Below, in pieces: positions 33,896-41,925 of a stretch of 64,000 bases of DNA; within the stretch, counting starts at the first letter, position 1, and each line of letters opens with the position of its first letter. The notes below the pieces were generated by a model, which had not been told where the DNA came from, searched no databases, and was given only the letters and a program-made list of their open reading frames with translations. The stretch is from Streptomyces sp. BHT-5-2 (GTDB lineage: Bacteria > Actinomycetota > Actinomycetes > Streptomycetales > Streptomycetaceae). A program made the position numbers and the translations under genes. The stretch lies in NCBI RefSeq assembly GCF_019774615.1, contig NZ_CP081496.1:1984001-2048000 (forward strand), written 5' to 3'.

Positions 33896-34884
33896 GAGGA
33901 GGCCCCCGAGTACTCCTTGCGGCGGGCGATGATCAGCCGGGCGGCGCCGTTGACGAGCAGGGTGATCACGAAGAGGACGAGGCCGGAGGCGATCAGGGCG
34001 TCCTGGCCGAAGGTGTCGGCCTCGCTGAACTTGCTGGCGATGTTCTGGGCGAAGGTGCCGCCGCCCGGGTCCAGCAGGCTGGCGCTGATCAGGAAGCTCG
34101 GCGAGAGGACCGTGGCCACCGCCATCGTCTCGCCCAGCGCGCGGCCCAGGCCGAGCATGGAGGCGCTGATGACGCCGGAGCGGCCGAAGGGCAGCACCGA
34201 CATCCGGATGACCTCCCAGCGGGTGGCGCCGAGGGCCAGCGCGGCCTCCTCGTGCATCCGCGGGACCTGGAGGAAGACCTCCCGGCTGACGCTGGTGACG
34301 ATCGGCAGGATCATGATCGCGAGCAGGATGCCGACGGTGAACAGCGAGCGGGCGGCCCCGTTGCTGTAGCTGAAGATCCCGGTCCAGCCGAGGTAGTCGT
34401 TCAGCCAGCCGTAGAGACCGCCGAGGTTCGGGACGAGGAAGAGCGCGCCCCACAGGCCGTAGACGATGCTGGGGACGGCGGCGAGCAGGTCGATGACGTA
34501 GCCCAGCGGCGAGGCGAGTTTGCGGGGCGCGTAGTGCGAGATGAACAGCGCGATGCCGACCGCGACCGGCACCGCGAGGAGCATCGCGATGAGCGAGCTG
34601 ACGACCGTGCCGAAGGCCAGCACCGCGATGCCGAACTTGGGCTCGGTGCCGATGGCGTTCCAGTCGAGGGTGGTGAAGAAGTTGCTCTTGTCGCCGGATA
34701 TGGCGAGGACCGAGCGGTAGGTGAGGAAGGCCGCGATGGCGGCCATGATCACCAGGAGGGCGATGCCGGAGCCCCGGGAGAGCCCCAGGAAGATCCGGTC
34801 ACCGGGGCGGACCGCCTTGCCGGAGACCGGGCTCGCGGCCGGTGGCGGTGGTGTGTCGGGTAGCGGCGATGTCGAGTAGTCCAT
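33892..34884 (-). CDS. pstC: phosphate ABC transporter permease PstC
   Basis: A 330-aa permease with a Pro-rich cytoplasmic start, six membrane helices and the EAA loop MHEEAALALGATRWEVIRMS that contacts PstB. Pairs with PstA as the heterodimeric phosphate channel. The gene starts 93 bp downstream of pstS, separated by a stable hairpin that probably reduces read-through so that PstS is made in excess. Confidence 0.95.
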   Translation of the reverse strand: MDYSTSPLPDTPPPPAASPVSGKAVRPGDRIFLGLSRGSGIALLVIMAAIAAFLTYRSVLAISGDKSNFFTTLDWNAIGTEPKFGIAVLAFGTVVSSLIAMLLAVPVAVGIALFISHYAPRKLASPLGYVIDLLAAVPSIVYGLWGALFLVPNLGGLYGWLNDYLGWTGIFSYSNGAARSLFTVGILLAIMILPIVTSVSREVFLQVPRMHEEAALALGATRWEVIRMSVLPFGRSGVISASMLGLGRALGETMAVATVLSPSFLISASLLDPGGGTFAQNIASKFSEADTFGQDALIASGLVLFVITLLVNGAARLIIARRKEYSGASS

Positions 34885-34940
34885 GGGTTTCTCCGGTCTG
34901 CGGAGCCCGAGCGGGCTCCGGTGCGGCGGTGCACCGGAAG

Positions 34941-34971
34941 GGCGGCGGCCCGGGGGAACCGGGCCGCCGCC
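34941..34971 (-). terminator. intra-operon hairpin between pstS and pstC
   Basis: Arms GGCGGCGGCCCGG (34941-34953) and CCGGGCCGCCGCC (34959-34971), 5-base loop, ending 7 bp after the pstS stop. No U-tract, so probably a partial terminator or mRNA 3'-end stabiliser that raises PstS over the membrane subunits. Confidence 0.75.
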
Positions 34972-34977
34972 GGCGGG

Positions 34978-36105
34978 TCAGGAGAGCGTCGCGACGGTCT
35001 TGCGGACCTTGTCGGCGATCTCGGTCGGGAGCGGGGCGTAGCCGAGGGCCTTGAGGGCGTCCTGGCCGTCCTTGCCGGCGATGTAGGTGAGGAAGGACTT
35101 GGTGGCGGGCAGGGTGTCGGCCTTGTTGCCCTTGTCGCAGACGATCTCGTTGGTCACCAGGGTGATCGGGTAGGCGCCCTCGGCCTTGGTGGCGTAGTCG
35201 AGCTTGAGCGCGAGGTCGTTGCCCTGGCCGGCCGGCTTGGCCGCGGCGATCGCCGCGGAGGCGTTGTCGACGGTGGCCTCGACCGGGGCCTTGGCGCCGG
35301 TGGCGACCTTGACCGTCGGGATCTTGCCCGAGGTGGCGTAGGACAGCTCGAAGTAGGAGATCGCGCCGCTGGTCTGCTTGACCTGCGAGGAGACGCCGGC
35401 CGAGCCGGACGCCGCCTGGCCGCCGGTGCCCTCCCACTTCTTGCCCGGCTCGTGCTTCCAGGCGCCGCCGGAGGCCGCCTTGAGGTACTTGGTGAAGTTG
35501 TCGGTGGTGCCCGAGTCGTCGGAGCGGTGGAACGCCTGGATCTTCAGGTCAGGGAGCTTGGCGCCCGGGTTGAGCTTCTTGATCGCGGGGTCGTTCCAGT
35601 TGCTGATCTGCGAGTCGAAGATCTTCGCCAGGGTCGGCGCGTCCAGGACGAGGTTGTCCACGCCGGGGACGTTGTAGCCGACCGCGATCGGGCCGCCGAC
35701 CATCGGCAGGTCGATCGCCTGGCCGCCCTTGCAGACGGCCTTCGACTTGGTGATCTCCTCGGGCTTGAGCGGGGAGTCGGAGCCGGCGAAGGCGGTCTGG
35801 CCCTGCAGGAAGGTGGTGATACCGGCGCCGGAGCCGGTGGGCTGGTAGTTGATCTCGGTGCCCTGGCAGGCGCCCGCGTAGTTCTGCACCCAGACGTCCA
35901 TCGCGTTCTTCTGCGCCGAGGAGCCGGAGGCGAGCAGCTTCCCCTTGCCGTCGCACTTGATGTTGGCGGCCTTGGCGGAGCTGCCGCCGCCACCGCTGCC
36001 CCCGGTGGTGTTGTCGGAGCCGCACGCGGTCAGGGCCAGGGCACCGGAGACGGCGAGAGCGCCAACGGCGAGGGCGCGAACCCGGTTCTTGCGCTGAAGC
36101 TTCAC
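34978..36105 (-). CDS. pstS: phosphate-binding lipoprotein PstS
   Basis: A 375-aa lipoprotein: basic start, hydrophobic segment and lipobox ALTAC, then a Gly/Ser linker. The periplasmic-binding fold includes GSSAQ, ITTFLQGQTAFAGSDSPL and RSDDSGTTDNF, the segments that line the phosphate pocket. It captures phosphate outside the membrane for PstCAB. The GTG at 36105 follows AAGGAA by 8 bases. A PHO box lies about 120 bp upstream, so it should be induced by PhoP under phosphate limitation. Confidence 0.96.
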   Translation of the reverse strand: MKLQRKNRVRALAVGALAVSGALALTACGSDNTTGGSGGGGSSAKAANIKCDGKGKLLASGSSAQKNAMDVWVQNYAGACQGTEINYQPTGSGAGITTFLQGQTAFAGSDSPLKPEEITKSKAVCKGGQAIDLPMVGGPIAVGYNVPGVDNLVLDAPTLAKIFDSQISNWNDPAIKKLNPGAKLPDLKIQAFHRSDDSGTTDNFTKYLKAASGGAWKHEPGKKWEGTGGQAASGSAGVSSQVKQTSGAISYFELSYATSGKIPTVKVATGAKAPVEATVDNASAAIAAAKPAGQGNDLALKLDYATKAEGAYPITLVTNEIVCDKGNKADTLPATKSFLTYIAGKDGQDALKALGYAPLPTEIADKVRKTVATLS

Positions 36106-36226
36106 TGTCGAGAGTTCCTTCCTGGTGCGCGCCGTTTCCGCGGCGAGCGGGGTGTGACGGGACGAGGTGGTGTCGCGTCGCCTCTTCCGGCGGAACGGGC
36201 ACCGAGCACGGCCGAAATTAGGCAGA

Positions 36227-36270
36227 TCAGGTGAAGCGGCCGATGGAGCGGAGTGAACACGCGGTGAACC
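36227..36270 (-). promoter_or_regulatory. PHO box (PhoP binding site) of pstS
   Basis: Read on the minus strand, four 11-bp direct-repeat units follow each other: GGTTCACCGCG, TGTTCACTCCG, CTCCATCGGCC and GCTTCACCTGA. Units 1, 2 and 4 match the Streptomyces GTTCACC PHO consensus; unit 3 is degenerate. The site ends 122 bp before the pstS start. Confidence 0.9.
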
Positions 36271-36534
36271 TCGGCCGTCGGCTGAGTGCGGTGCCGAGTC
36301 GGCGCGGGCGGCGGTTTCCGGGGCGTGCGCGGGGCCGGGGGCGCGGTCGTGAAGGGTCGCCGGAGAGCGCCCGGATCCGGTCGGCGGCGCCGCCCGGAGT
36401 GCCTGGTTCCGGGTGGACCTCCCGCTTTCCCCTCCACGAACCGGCCCGTCGCTCTGTTGGATTACCGGTCGGTATGGCAGCATCCGCGCCGAAGGAGAGC
36501 ACACGAATCGGTGCGGAACGACCGGAGGTGACTG

Positions 36535-37656
36535 GTGGGGAGCCAGGGGGCACAACAGGGCGTTCGGGACGCGAGTGCGGGATGGGGCCTACGGGGCGGC
36601 CGGCTGGCGGTCTGCACCGCGGTCGTCCTCTGTGCCACGGGGCTGCTCGGTGGGACGGCCACGGCGGCGCAGCGGTCCCCGGACCCCGCGCCGTCCCCCG
36701 GCGGCGAGGCCCGCCACCTCGACGAGGTGCGCAAGGAGATCGAGGGCCTCTACCGCACCGCGGAGCGGGCGACCGACGACTACAACGCCGCCGAGGAGCA
36801 GGTCCAGCTCCAGCAGAAGAAGATCGTCCAGCTGGCCCGCACCATCGACTCCGGCCAGCAGCGGCTGGCCGCCCTCAAGCGTCGGGCCGGTGCGCTGGCC
36901 AGCGCCCAGTACCGCACCGGCGGCATTCCCCCCGAGGCGCAGCTGCTGCTCAGCCCCGACCCGGAGTCCTTCCTGGCCAACGCCGATCTGACCCGCAAGG
37001 GACAGCAGGCCGTCAAGGGCGTGATCAGCCAACTCACGCACCTCCAGAGTGACTTGCAGGGCTACGCCCAGGACGCCAGTCACCGCTGGGAGCAACTGGA
37101 CGCCGACCGTCGGAAGAAGGACGCCGCCCGCAAGGAGATCAACGACAGGATCGACGCGGCGAAAAAGCTGGAATCCCGACTGGCCGCCAAGGAAAAGGAA
37201 CGGCTGCGGAAACTGGAGGACGACCAGGCGCTGCTCGCCCAGCAGAAATGGCTCGACTCCGGCGTACTCCGGGACATCACCAACAAAGCATCCGAGCAGG
37301 GCAAGAAGGCGATTTCGTACGCCACTTCGCAGATCGGCAAGGATTACGTCTGGGGTGCGGTGGGCCCGGACACCTTCGACTGCTCGGGGCTGACCCTGCG
37401 GTCCTGGCAGGCCGCCGGGCGGACGATTCCGCGCACCTCGCAGGAGCAGTGGCGGCAGCTGCCCCGGGTGGCGCTCAAGGATATGCGACCGGGCGACCTC
37501 GTCATTTATTTCTCCGACGCCAGCCATGTCGGGATGTACGTCGGGGACGGCGCGATCGTGCACGCCCCGCGGCCCGGCCGGCAGGTGACGCTCACGGGCG
37601 CCGGCTCGATGCCGATCCTGGGCGTCGTCCGCCCGGACGGGGACCCGGCCCGCTGA
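36535..37656 (+). CDS. secreted NlpC/P60 peptidoglycan endopeptidase with coiled coil
   Basis: A 373-aa exported hydrolase. An N-terminal signal (VCTAVVLCATGLLGGTATAA) leads to a long helical coiled-coil region, about residues 60-250, rich in Glu/Gln/Lys/Arg, then a C-terminal NlpC/P60 domain with catalytic Cys in FDCSGLTLRSW and His in SHVGMYVGDG. This RipA-like layout cuts stem-peptide bonds, with the coiled coil probably controlling access or partner binding. The GTG at 36535 follows CGGAGG. It is divergent from pstS across 430 bp that also carry the PHO box. Confidence 0.92.
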   Translation: MGSQGAQQGVRDASAGWGLRGGRLAVCTAVVLCATGLLGGTATAAQRSPDPAPSPGGEARHLDEVRKEIEGLYRTAERATDDYNAAEEQVQLQQKKIVQLARTIDSGQQRLAALKRRAGALASAQYRTGGIPPEAQLLLSPDPESFLANADLTRKGQQAVKGVISQLTHLQSDLQGYAQDASHRWEQLDADRRKKDAARKEINDRIDAAKKLESRLAAKEKERLRKLEDDQALLAQQKWLDSGVLRDITNKASEQGKKAISYATSQIGKDYVWGAVGPDTFDCSGLTLRSWQAAGRTIPRTSQEQWRQLPRVALKDMRPGDLVIYFSDASHVGMYVGDGAIVHAPRPGRQVTLTGAGSMPILGVVRPDGDPAR

Positions 37657-38170
37657 GCGGACCCTCGCCCGCGCCGCCGGTGACGGCGGCAGGGGGCGAT
37701 TCCGGACATTCTCCGGCCGCGCCTTCCGTGCCCTCCGCCCCTTCCGTTCCGCCCACCGTTTCCGTGCATTTCCGTTCCGTGCGAGCGGAATGCACGGAAT
37801 GCGCGGCGGTGCCGAGCGCTGCCGCACCGCCGGATTGTTGAATTCCGAAGGGTGGGCTCGCGGAAGCGGCCGGAGGATGTCTTTCCGTAGTGGCGCGGTA
37901 GCTGTCCGGCAACGGAATGCGTCCGGCCGGGGTGATGTTCGTCATTCCCCCTCCCGGCCGCCGCAGGTGAAATGCACTCCCGGCTTTGGCATATGACGAA
38001 GGCCGCGTGCCAAAGGGCATTCCGTGCCGCACGGTCCGGACGCTATGGTCGCCCTTCGACGCCCGATGGCGCCCCGCCGAACAGACCGACGAGCGGGGTC
38101 GAACCGGGCACGGCGGTGTGCCGATCGGTATGCCGCCGCACCCCTCGGGGGGAGGGAAGGAAGCAGACCC
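37657..38170 (+). other. 514-bp intergenic region with TTCCG-rich hairpin
   Basis: No supported gene. TTCCGT-like words recur about six times in 37726-37780. TTCCGTGCATTTCCG (37760-37774) pairs with CGGAATGCACGGAA (37786-37799) with a single bulged base, forming a stem that could terminate the NlpC gene or be a protein site. Beyond 37800 the sequence is A/T-richer and probably holds the promoter of the phosphatase gene. Confidence 0.5.
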
Positions 38171-39733
38171 ATGCCCGTACCCGTACCGCGCCCGCGGACG
38201 GACGTGCTGCCGCACGAGGCAGGACCGGTGGACCCCGGCTGCGCGGAAACCGCCCGCGCCGCCGCCGTCGGCATGCCGGCGCACGGGGCCTGCTCCGGGG
38301 CTTCCCACCCGCCGCAGACCGCGCCGGAGGCACCCCCGACGCCCCTCGCCGCCGCCCGCCCCGCCCCGTTGCCCCGGGACCTGCCGGCGGCCGAGCTGCC
38401 GCGCCCGGCCGCGGACCACCGGCTCCCGGCCGGACGGACCGCTGCCCGCCCCGCGGCCGGTCATGCGCCCGACCCGGCGAACGGCACCGTGTTCTCCGCC
38501 ACAGTCGAGGCCCCGGCCGCCGCCGAGCCGCTGCCGGACCCCCCGCCCGAGCCGCCCGCCCAGGGGCTGACCCTGCTCCTCATAGGCGAGGACCCCAACA
38601 GCCACGTCCCCGAGATGTGGGACTGGGCCGGCCGCAAGGTCCGGCTGCGCACCGCCCGCAACCTCACCGAGGCCGAGCGGCTGCTCACCGACGACGTGCA
38701 CTGCATCCTGCTCGACCTCACCCCGGCCGAGGGCGAGGCACGGACCACCGGCGGCTCCCGGGGCGACGAGCTGGGTGTGCTCCGCGACGTCCTGCGCATG
38801 GCCCCCGCGCAGGCCGTCCTCGTCCTCACCTGCGAGACGGACGCCGAGCGGGCCGCCGACGCGGTGCGGGTGGGCGCCCAGGACTACCTCTTCCGCGACG
38901 AGCTGGACGGCAAGGTGCTCAGCCGCGCGGTGCGCTACGCCGTGGAACGCAAGCGCGCCGACCTCGCCCAGCGCCAGCTCACCGAGTCCCGGCTGCGCGC
39001 CCAGGAGAACGCCCGCCTGGAGCGCGGCCTGCTGCCCACCCCGCTGCTCGACGGCTCCGAGCTGCGCTTCGCGGCCTGCTACCGGCCCGGGCGCAGCCGC
39101 GCCCTGCTCGGCGGCGACTTCTACGACACCGTCCGCACCCCGGACGGCACCGTCCATGCCATGATCGGCGACGTCTGCGGCCACGGCCCCGACGAGGCCG
39201 CGCTCGGCGTCGAACTCCGCATCGCCTGGCGGGCGTTGACCTTCGCCGGGCTGTACGGTGACGAGCTGCTGGCCACCCTCCAGAAGGTGCTGGAGAACGA
39301 GCGCTCCGACGACGAGATCTTCGCGACGCTGTGCACCGTCGACATCTCCGAGGACGGCCACCGGGCCGGGGTGTGCCTGGCCGGCCACCCCGCGCCGCTG
39401 CTGGCCCGCGCCGGTCGGCGGCCGGAACTGCTGCCGTACGAGTTCGGCGGCCCGGCGCTCGGGCTGCTGCCGGAGGCCCGCTGGCCGCGCCGCCAGGTCG
39501 AGCTGGGCGCCGCCTGGAGCCTGCTGATGTACACCGACGGCCTCATCGAGGGCCGCATCGGCGAGGGAAACCGGCGCCTGGGCCAGGAGGGCATGACCGA
39601 GCTCGTCGCCCGCCAGATGGCGAACGGCCTGCAGGGCGAGGAGCTGCTGGAGGAGTCGGTGCGCGAGGTCCGTGCCCTCAACGGCGGCGAGCTCACGGAC
39701 GATGTGGCGGTCCTGCTGCTGGACCGGCGCTAG
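38171..39733 (+). CDS. receiver-PP2C (SpoIIE/RsbU-type) serine/threonine phosphatase
   Basis: A 520-aa protein. A Pro/Ala-rich disordered N terminus (about 130 residues) is followed by a response-regulator receiver domain with candidate phospho-acceptor Asp in CILLDLTP, then a short coiled linker (RQLTESRLRAQENARLERGLLP) and a PP2C-SpoIIE phosphatase domain with metal-binding LGGDFYD, GDVCGHGP and LTDDVAVLLLDRR. It resembles phosphatases that release sigma factors by dephosphorylating anti-anti-sigma proteins; its partner is not encoded nearby. The ATG at 38171 follows AAGGAAG; upstream in-frame starts have no ribosome site. Confidence 0.9.
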   Translation: MPVPVPRPRTDVLPHEAGPVDPGCAETARAAAVGMPAHGACSGASHPPQTAPEAPPTPLAAARPAPLPRDLPAAELPRPAADHRLPAGRTAARPAAGHAPDPANGTVFSATVEAPAAAEPLPDPPPEPPAQGLTLLLIGEDPNSHVPEMWDWAGRKVRLRTARNLTEAERLLTDDVHCILLDLTPAEGEARTTGGSRGDELGVLRDVLRMAPAQAVLVLTCETDAERAADAVRVGAQDYLFRDELDGKVLSRAVRYAVERKRADLAQRQLTESRLRAQENARLERGLLPTPLLDGSELRFAACYRPGRSRALLGGDFYDTVRTPDGTVHAMIGDVCGHGPDEAALGVELRIAWRALTFAGLYGDELLATLQKVLENERSDDEIFATLCTVDISEDGHRAGVCLAGHPAPLLARAGRRPELLPYEFGGPALGLLPEARWPRRQVELGAAWSLLMYTDGLIEGRIGEGNRRLGQEGMTELVARQMANGLQGEELLEESVREVRALNGGELTDDVAVLLLDRR

Positions 39734-39768
39734 ACCCCGTCCGACGAACCAGGGCCGGCCCCGCCGGG

Positions 39769-39801
39769 CGGCCGGGCCCGGAGCGGAGACGGGCCCGGCC
39801 G
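39769..39801 (+). terminator. bidirectional hairpin terminator
   Basis: Twelve-base-pair arms CGGCCGGGCCCG (39769-39780) and CGGGCCCGGCCG (39790-39801), 9-base loop, between the convergent phosphatase and DUF2516 genes. Confidence 0.78.
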
Positions 39802-39823
39802 CACCGGGGGGCGAGGCCGAGAC

Positions 39824-40177
39824 CTAGCGGCCGCCGTTGTACGGCCCGTAGGGGCCGTCCGAGCTGGAGCCGCGGCGGCGCGGGCCACGGCCGCCACCGG
39901 CCACCGCGCGCAGCGCCGGCCGGACGTCGACGGTGTAGACGATCACCGCGATCACGCCGATGATCGGCAGGAACGACAGCATCGGCAGCAGGAACAGCAG
40001 CGCGGTGGCCAGGCCCAGGAAGATCAGCCACATGCCCTTGTTCTGCTTGTCGGCCGCGCGGTAGGCGTCCTCGCGGCGGGTGGCCGCGTCGATCAGCATC
40101 ACGGCCGCATAGACGCCGAGGGCGAGCTGAACCCAGCTCAGAATGCTCTGGAATCCGTAAATCAGCACGCCGTCCAC
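39824..40177 (-). CDS. DUF2516-family small membrane protein
   Basis: A 117-aa protein with helices FQSILSWVQLALGVYAAVML, GMWLIFLGLATALLFLLP and FLPIIGVIAVIVYTVDVRP, and a basic Gly/Arg-rich cytoplasmic tail ending YGPYNGGR. The DVRPALR junction after the last helix is typical of DUF2516. Function unknown. It starts at GTG with a weak GGCAG site and follows the HbhA-like gene on the same strand with a terminator between them. Confidence 0.82.
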   Translation of the reverse strand: MDGVLIYGFQSILSWVQLALGVYAAVMLIDAATRREDAYRAADKQNKGMWLIFLGLATALLFLLPMLSFLPIIGVIAVIVYTVDVRPALRAVAGGGRGPRRRGSSSDGPYGPYNGGR

Positions 40178-40257
40178 CTGCCGTTAGCCGTTCGCCCTGG
40201 GAGTCGGGCTGTCATCGTGGGTCGTGTGGGTCCTGGGGCCCCACCGTACCGGGACAA

Positions 40258-40288
40258 CGGGCCGGGCACGTGGGAAGTGCCCGGCCCG
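40258..40288 (-). terminator. terminator downstream of the HbhA-like gene
   Basis: Perfect 12-bp arms CGGGCCGGGCAC (40258-40269) and GTGCCCGGCCCG (40277-40288), 7-base loop, 27 bp past the stop of the 40315-40953 gene on the minus strand. Confidence 0.85.
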
Positions 40289-40314
40289 CCCGATGACCGG
40301 CGCTCACCGGCGGC

Positions 40315-40953
40315 TCACTTCGCCGACGACGGCGGGGTGCTCTTCTTCGCCGGGCCCGCGGCGGGCTTGCGCTGGGCGGCCGGCTTCTTCGCCCCGGCGG
40401 CCTTCGTCTCGGTGGAGGCGGTGGCCTTCGCCTCGGGGCGGGTGCCGTTGGCCGGCACGGTCTTGGCGCGGCCGCCGGTCTCCGCGCCGTTCTTCGCCTC
40501 GGCCTTGTGCTCCGGCTCGATCGCCACCGCCAGCTCCTCGACCTGCTCGGCGGCGCCACCGCGCCAGTTCTGCACCGCGCCGCGGCCGCGCTCGGCCAGC
40601 TCGTCGTAGGTCTCGCGGGCCTGCACGGCGACCTCGGCGGCCCGGCCGACGCCGCGCAGCGCCAGCTCCTGCGCCTGGTCGCGGAACTTCTTCAGGTCGC
40701 CGTCGAGCGAGCCCAGCAGCTCGCCCAGCTTCTCCTGGGCCTCCTTGGCCTGCTTGGTGACCAGGGCCTGGATGTCCTTGGGGTCGGTGCTGCGGACCGA
40801 CTCGAAGCGCTTGGGCGCCTCGGCCTTCAGCTTCTCGACCAGCTGCGGCACCTCGCCCAGCTTCTCGGCGGCCAGGTCGGCGGTACCGGCCAGGGCGTAC
40901 AGCGGGGTCGCGTCGGTCAGGGCCTTGCGGAGGTCATCGGTGGTGATGGCCAT
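40315..40953 (-). CDS. HbhA-like surface/lipid-associated helical protein
   Basis: A 212-aa protein resembling mycobacterial heparin-binding hemagglutinin. A long amphipathic helical, coiled-coil-forming region (about residues 1-145: YALAGTADLAAEKLGEVP, KFRDQAQELALRGVGRAAE) is followed by a Lys/Ala/Pro-rich tail (KKPAAQRKPAAGPAKKS) like the heparin-binding end of HbhA. In soil actinomycetes the role is more likely membrane or lipid-body association than adhesion. It lies 32 bp after an XRE regulator on the same strand, probably its controller. Confidence 0.82.
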   Translation of the reverse strand: MAITTDDLRKALTDATPLYALAGTADLAAEKLGEVPQLVEKLKAEAPKRFESVRSTDPKDIQALVTKQAKEAQEKLGELLGSLDGDLKKFRDQAQELALRGVGRAAEVAVQARETYDELAERGRGAVQNWRGGAAEQVEELAVAIEPEHKAEAKNGAETGGRAKTVPANGTRPEAKATASTETKAAGAKKPAAQRKPAAGPAKKSTPPSSAK

Positions 40954-40985
40954 GACGTGGTTCCTCCTGGAAACGATGGGGTTGC

Positions 40986-41441
40986 TCAGGTGGCGTGCGG
41001 GCCGCCGTCGGCCTCTGTCTCATGGGGGTGGTCGTCGTCCTCGGGCCCGTCGCCGGACCGGGGCGCGGTGCCGCCGGCCGGTTCGCCGCCGCCGAGCCCG
41101 TTCTCCTTGCGGAAGGACTCGTAGATCTGCAGCAGGACCTGCTTCTGCCGCTCGTTCAGCGACGGGTCGGTGAGTATCGCGGTCTGCACCCCGGTGCCGT
41201 CCGGGGCGCGCCGTTCGTCCAGGATGCCGGCCTGGACGTACAGCGTCTCGGCGGATATCCGCAGTGCCTTGGCGAGCTGCTGGAGGATCTCCGCGCTCGG
41301 TTTGCGCAGACCACGCTCGATCTGGCTGAGGTACGGGTTGGACACCCCCGCGGCATCCGCCAGCTGCCGCAGGCTCAGCTGCGCGGTGCGCCGCTGCTCC
41401 CGCAGGAACTCGCCGAGATTGCCGACGTTGAGTGATGCCAT
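40986..41441 (-). CDS. XRE-family helix-turn-helix regulator
   Basis: A 151-aa regulator. The N-terminal HTH_3 domain (residues about 8-65) reads FLREQRRTAQLSLRQLADAAGVSNPYLSQIERG, a textbook lambda-repressor-type fold, and an acidic His/Asp-rich tail follows. The ATG at 41441 is preferred over the frame's earlier start because it gives the conserved MASLNVGNLGEF beginning. Co-directional with the HbhA-like gene 32 bp downstream, so probably controls that unit and itself. A loose TGCTA...TAGCA dyad lies 21-48 bp upstream. Confidence 0.9.
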   Translation of the reverse strand: MASLNVGNLGEFLREQRRTAQLSLRQLADAAGVSNPYLSQIERGLRKPSAEILQQLAKALRISAETLYVQAGILDERRAPDGTGVQTAILTDPSLNERQKQVLLQIYESFRKENGLGGGEPAGGTAPRSGDGPEDDDHPHETEADGGPHAT

Positions 41442-41892
41442 GCATCGATACTGCACGGTAGTGCTAACTATTGCAAGCAAGCGCTAGCAGGAGTGGTGTG
41501 CGACATACCGGGCGGCGGGCGCGGGGCCGGTGTCGCCCGCTCGTCGCGTCGACGGAGCGAGGCCGTCCGGCCCGGAAGCGGCGCGGGAATCCCCTGCGGG
41601 GTCGGTGTAATGGTGGTGACGACGGGCGAGGAGGGAATCCTTCCGATGCCCGTGGGGTTTAGGGGATTCTGGTTGCTTCATGAACCTGGAATTCGTCGTG
41701 CGTCGCGCCGCCGGCTCCGCTGAATTCGTCGGCTACGGTGGGTACTTCGCGCCGGGCGCGTGGATGTGCTGGTCGTGTTCGCGGCCCCCGAAGCCAGTTG
41801 GCCGGTGGCGATGTTCTATCGTTGGGGAATGCGGCTGCGGTACCCGGTAGTTCCTCGAATGCGCTGGATATTTCGTTGCCGGTGAGAGTGGG
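41442..41892 (+). other. 451-bp divergent intergenic region
   Basis: No supported gene. Near the XRE start, TGCTA (41462-41466) and TAGCA (41485-41489) flank TTGCAAGCAAGC and may be its operator. The region from 41590 to 41880 is A/T-richer than the genes, with promoter-like stretches but no clear consensus. Confidence 0.45.
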
Positions 41893-41925
41893 GTTTCACC
41901 CGAGGATAGGATCCTCGGGTGAAAC
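41893..41925 (+). promoter_or_regulatory. perfect 15-bp inverted repeat enclosing ribosome site and start codon
   Basis: GTTTCACCCGAGGAT (41893-41907), spacer AGG, ATCCTCGGGTGAAAC (41911-41925). The GTG start (41919-41921) of the next gene is in the right arm and its AGGA ribosome site (41908-41911) falls in the loop and arm. It may be an RNA hairpin limiting translation or a protein operator over the start. Confidence 0.72.
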
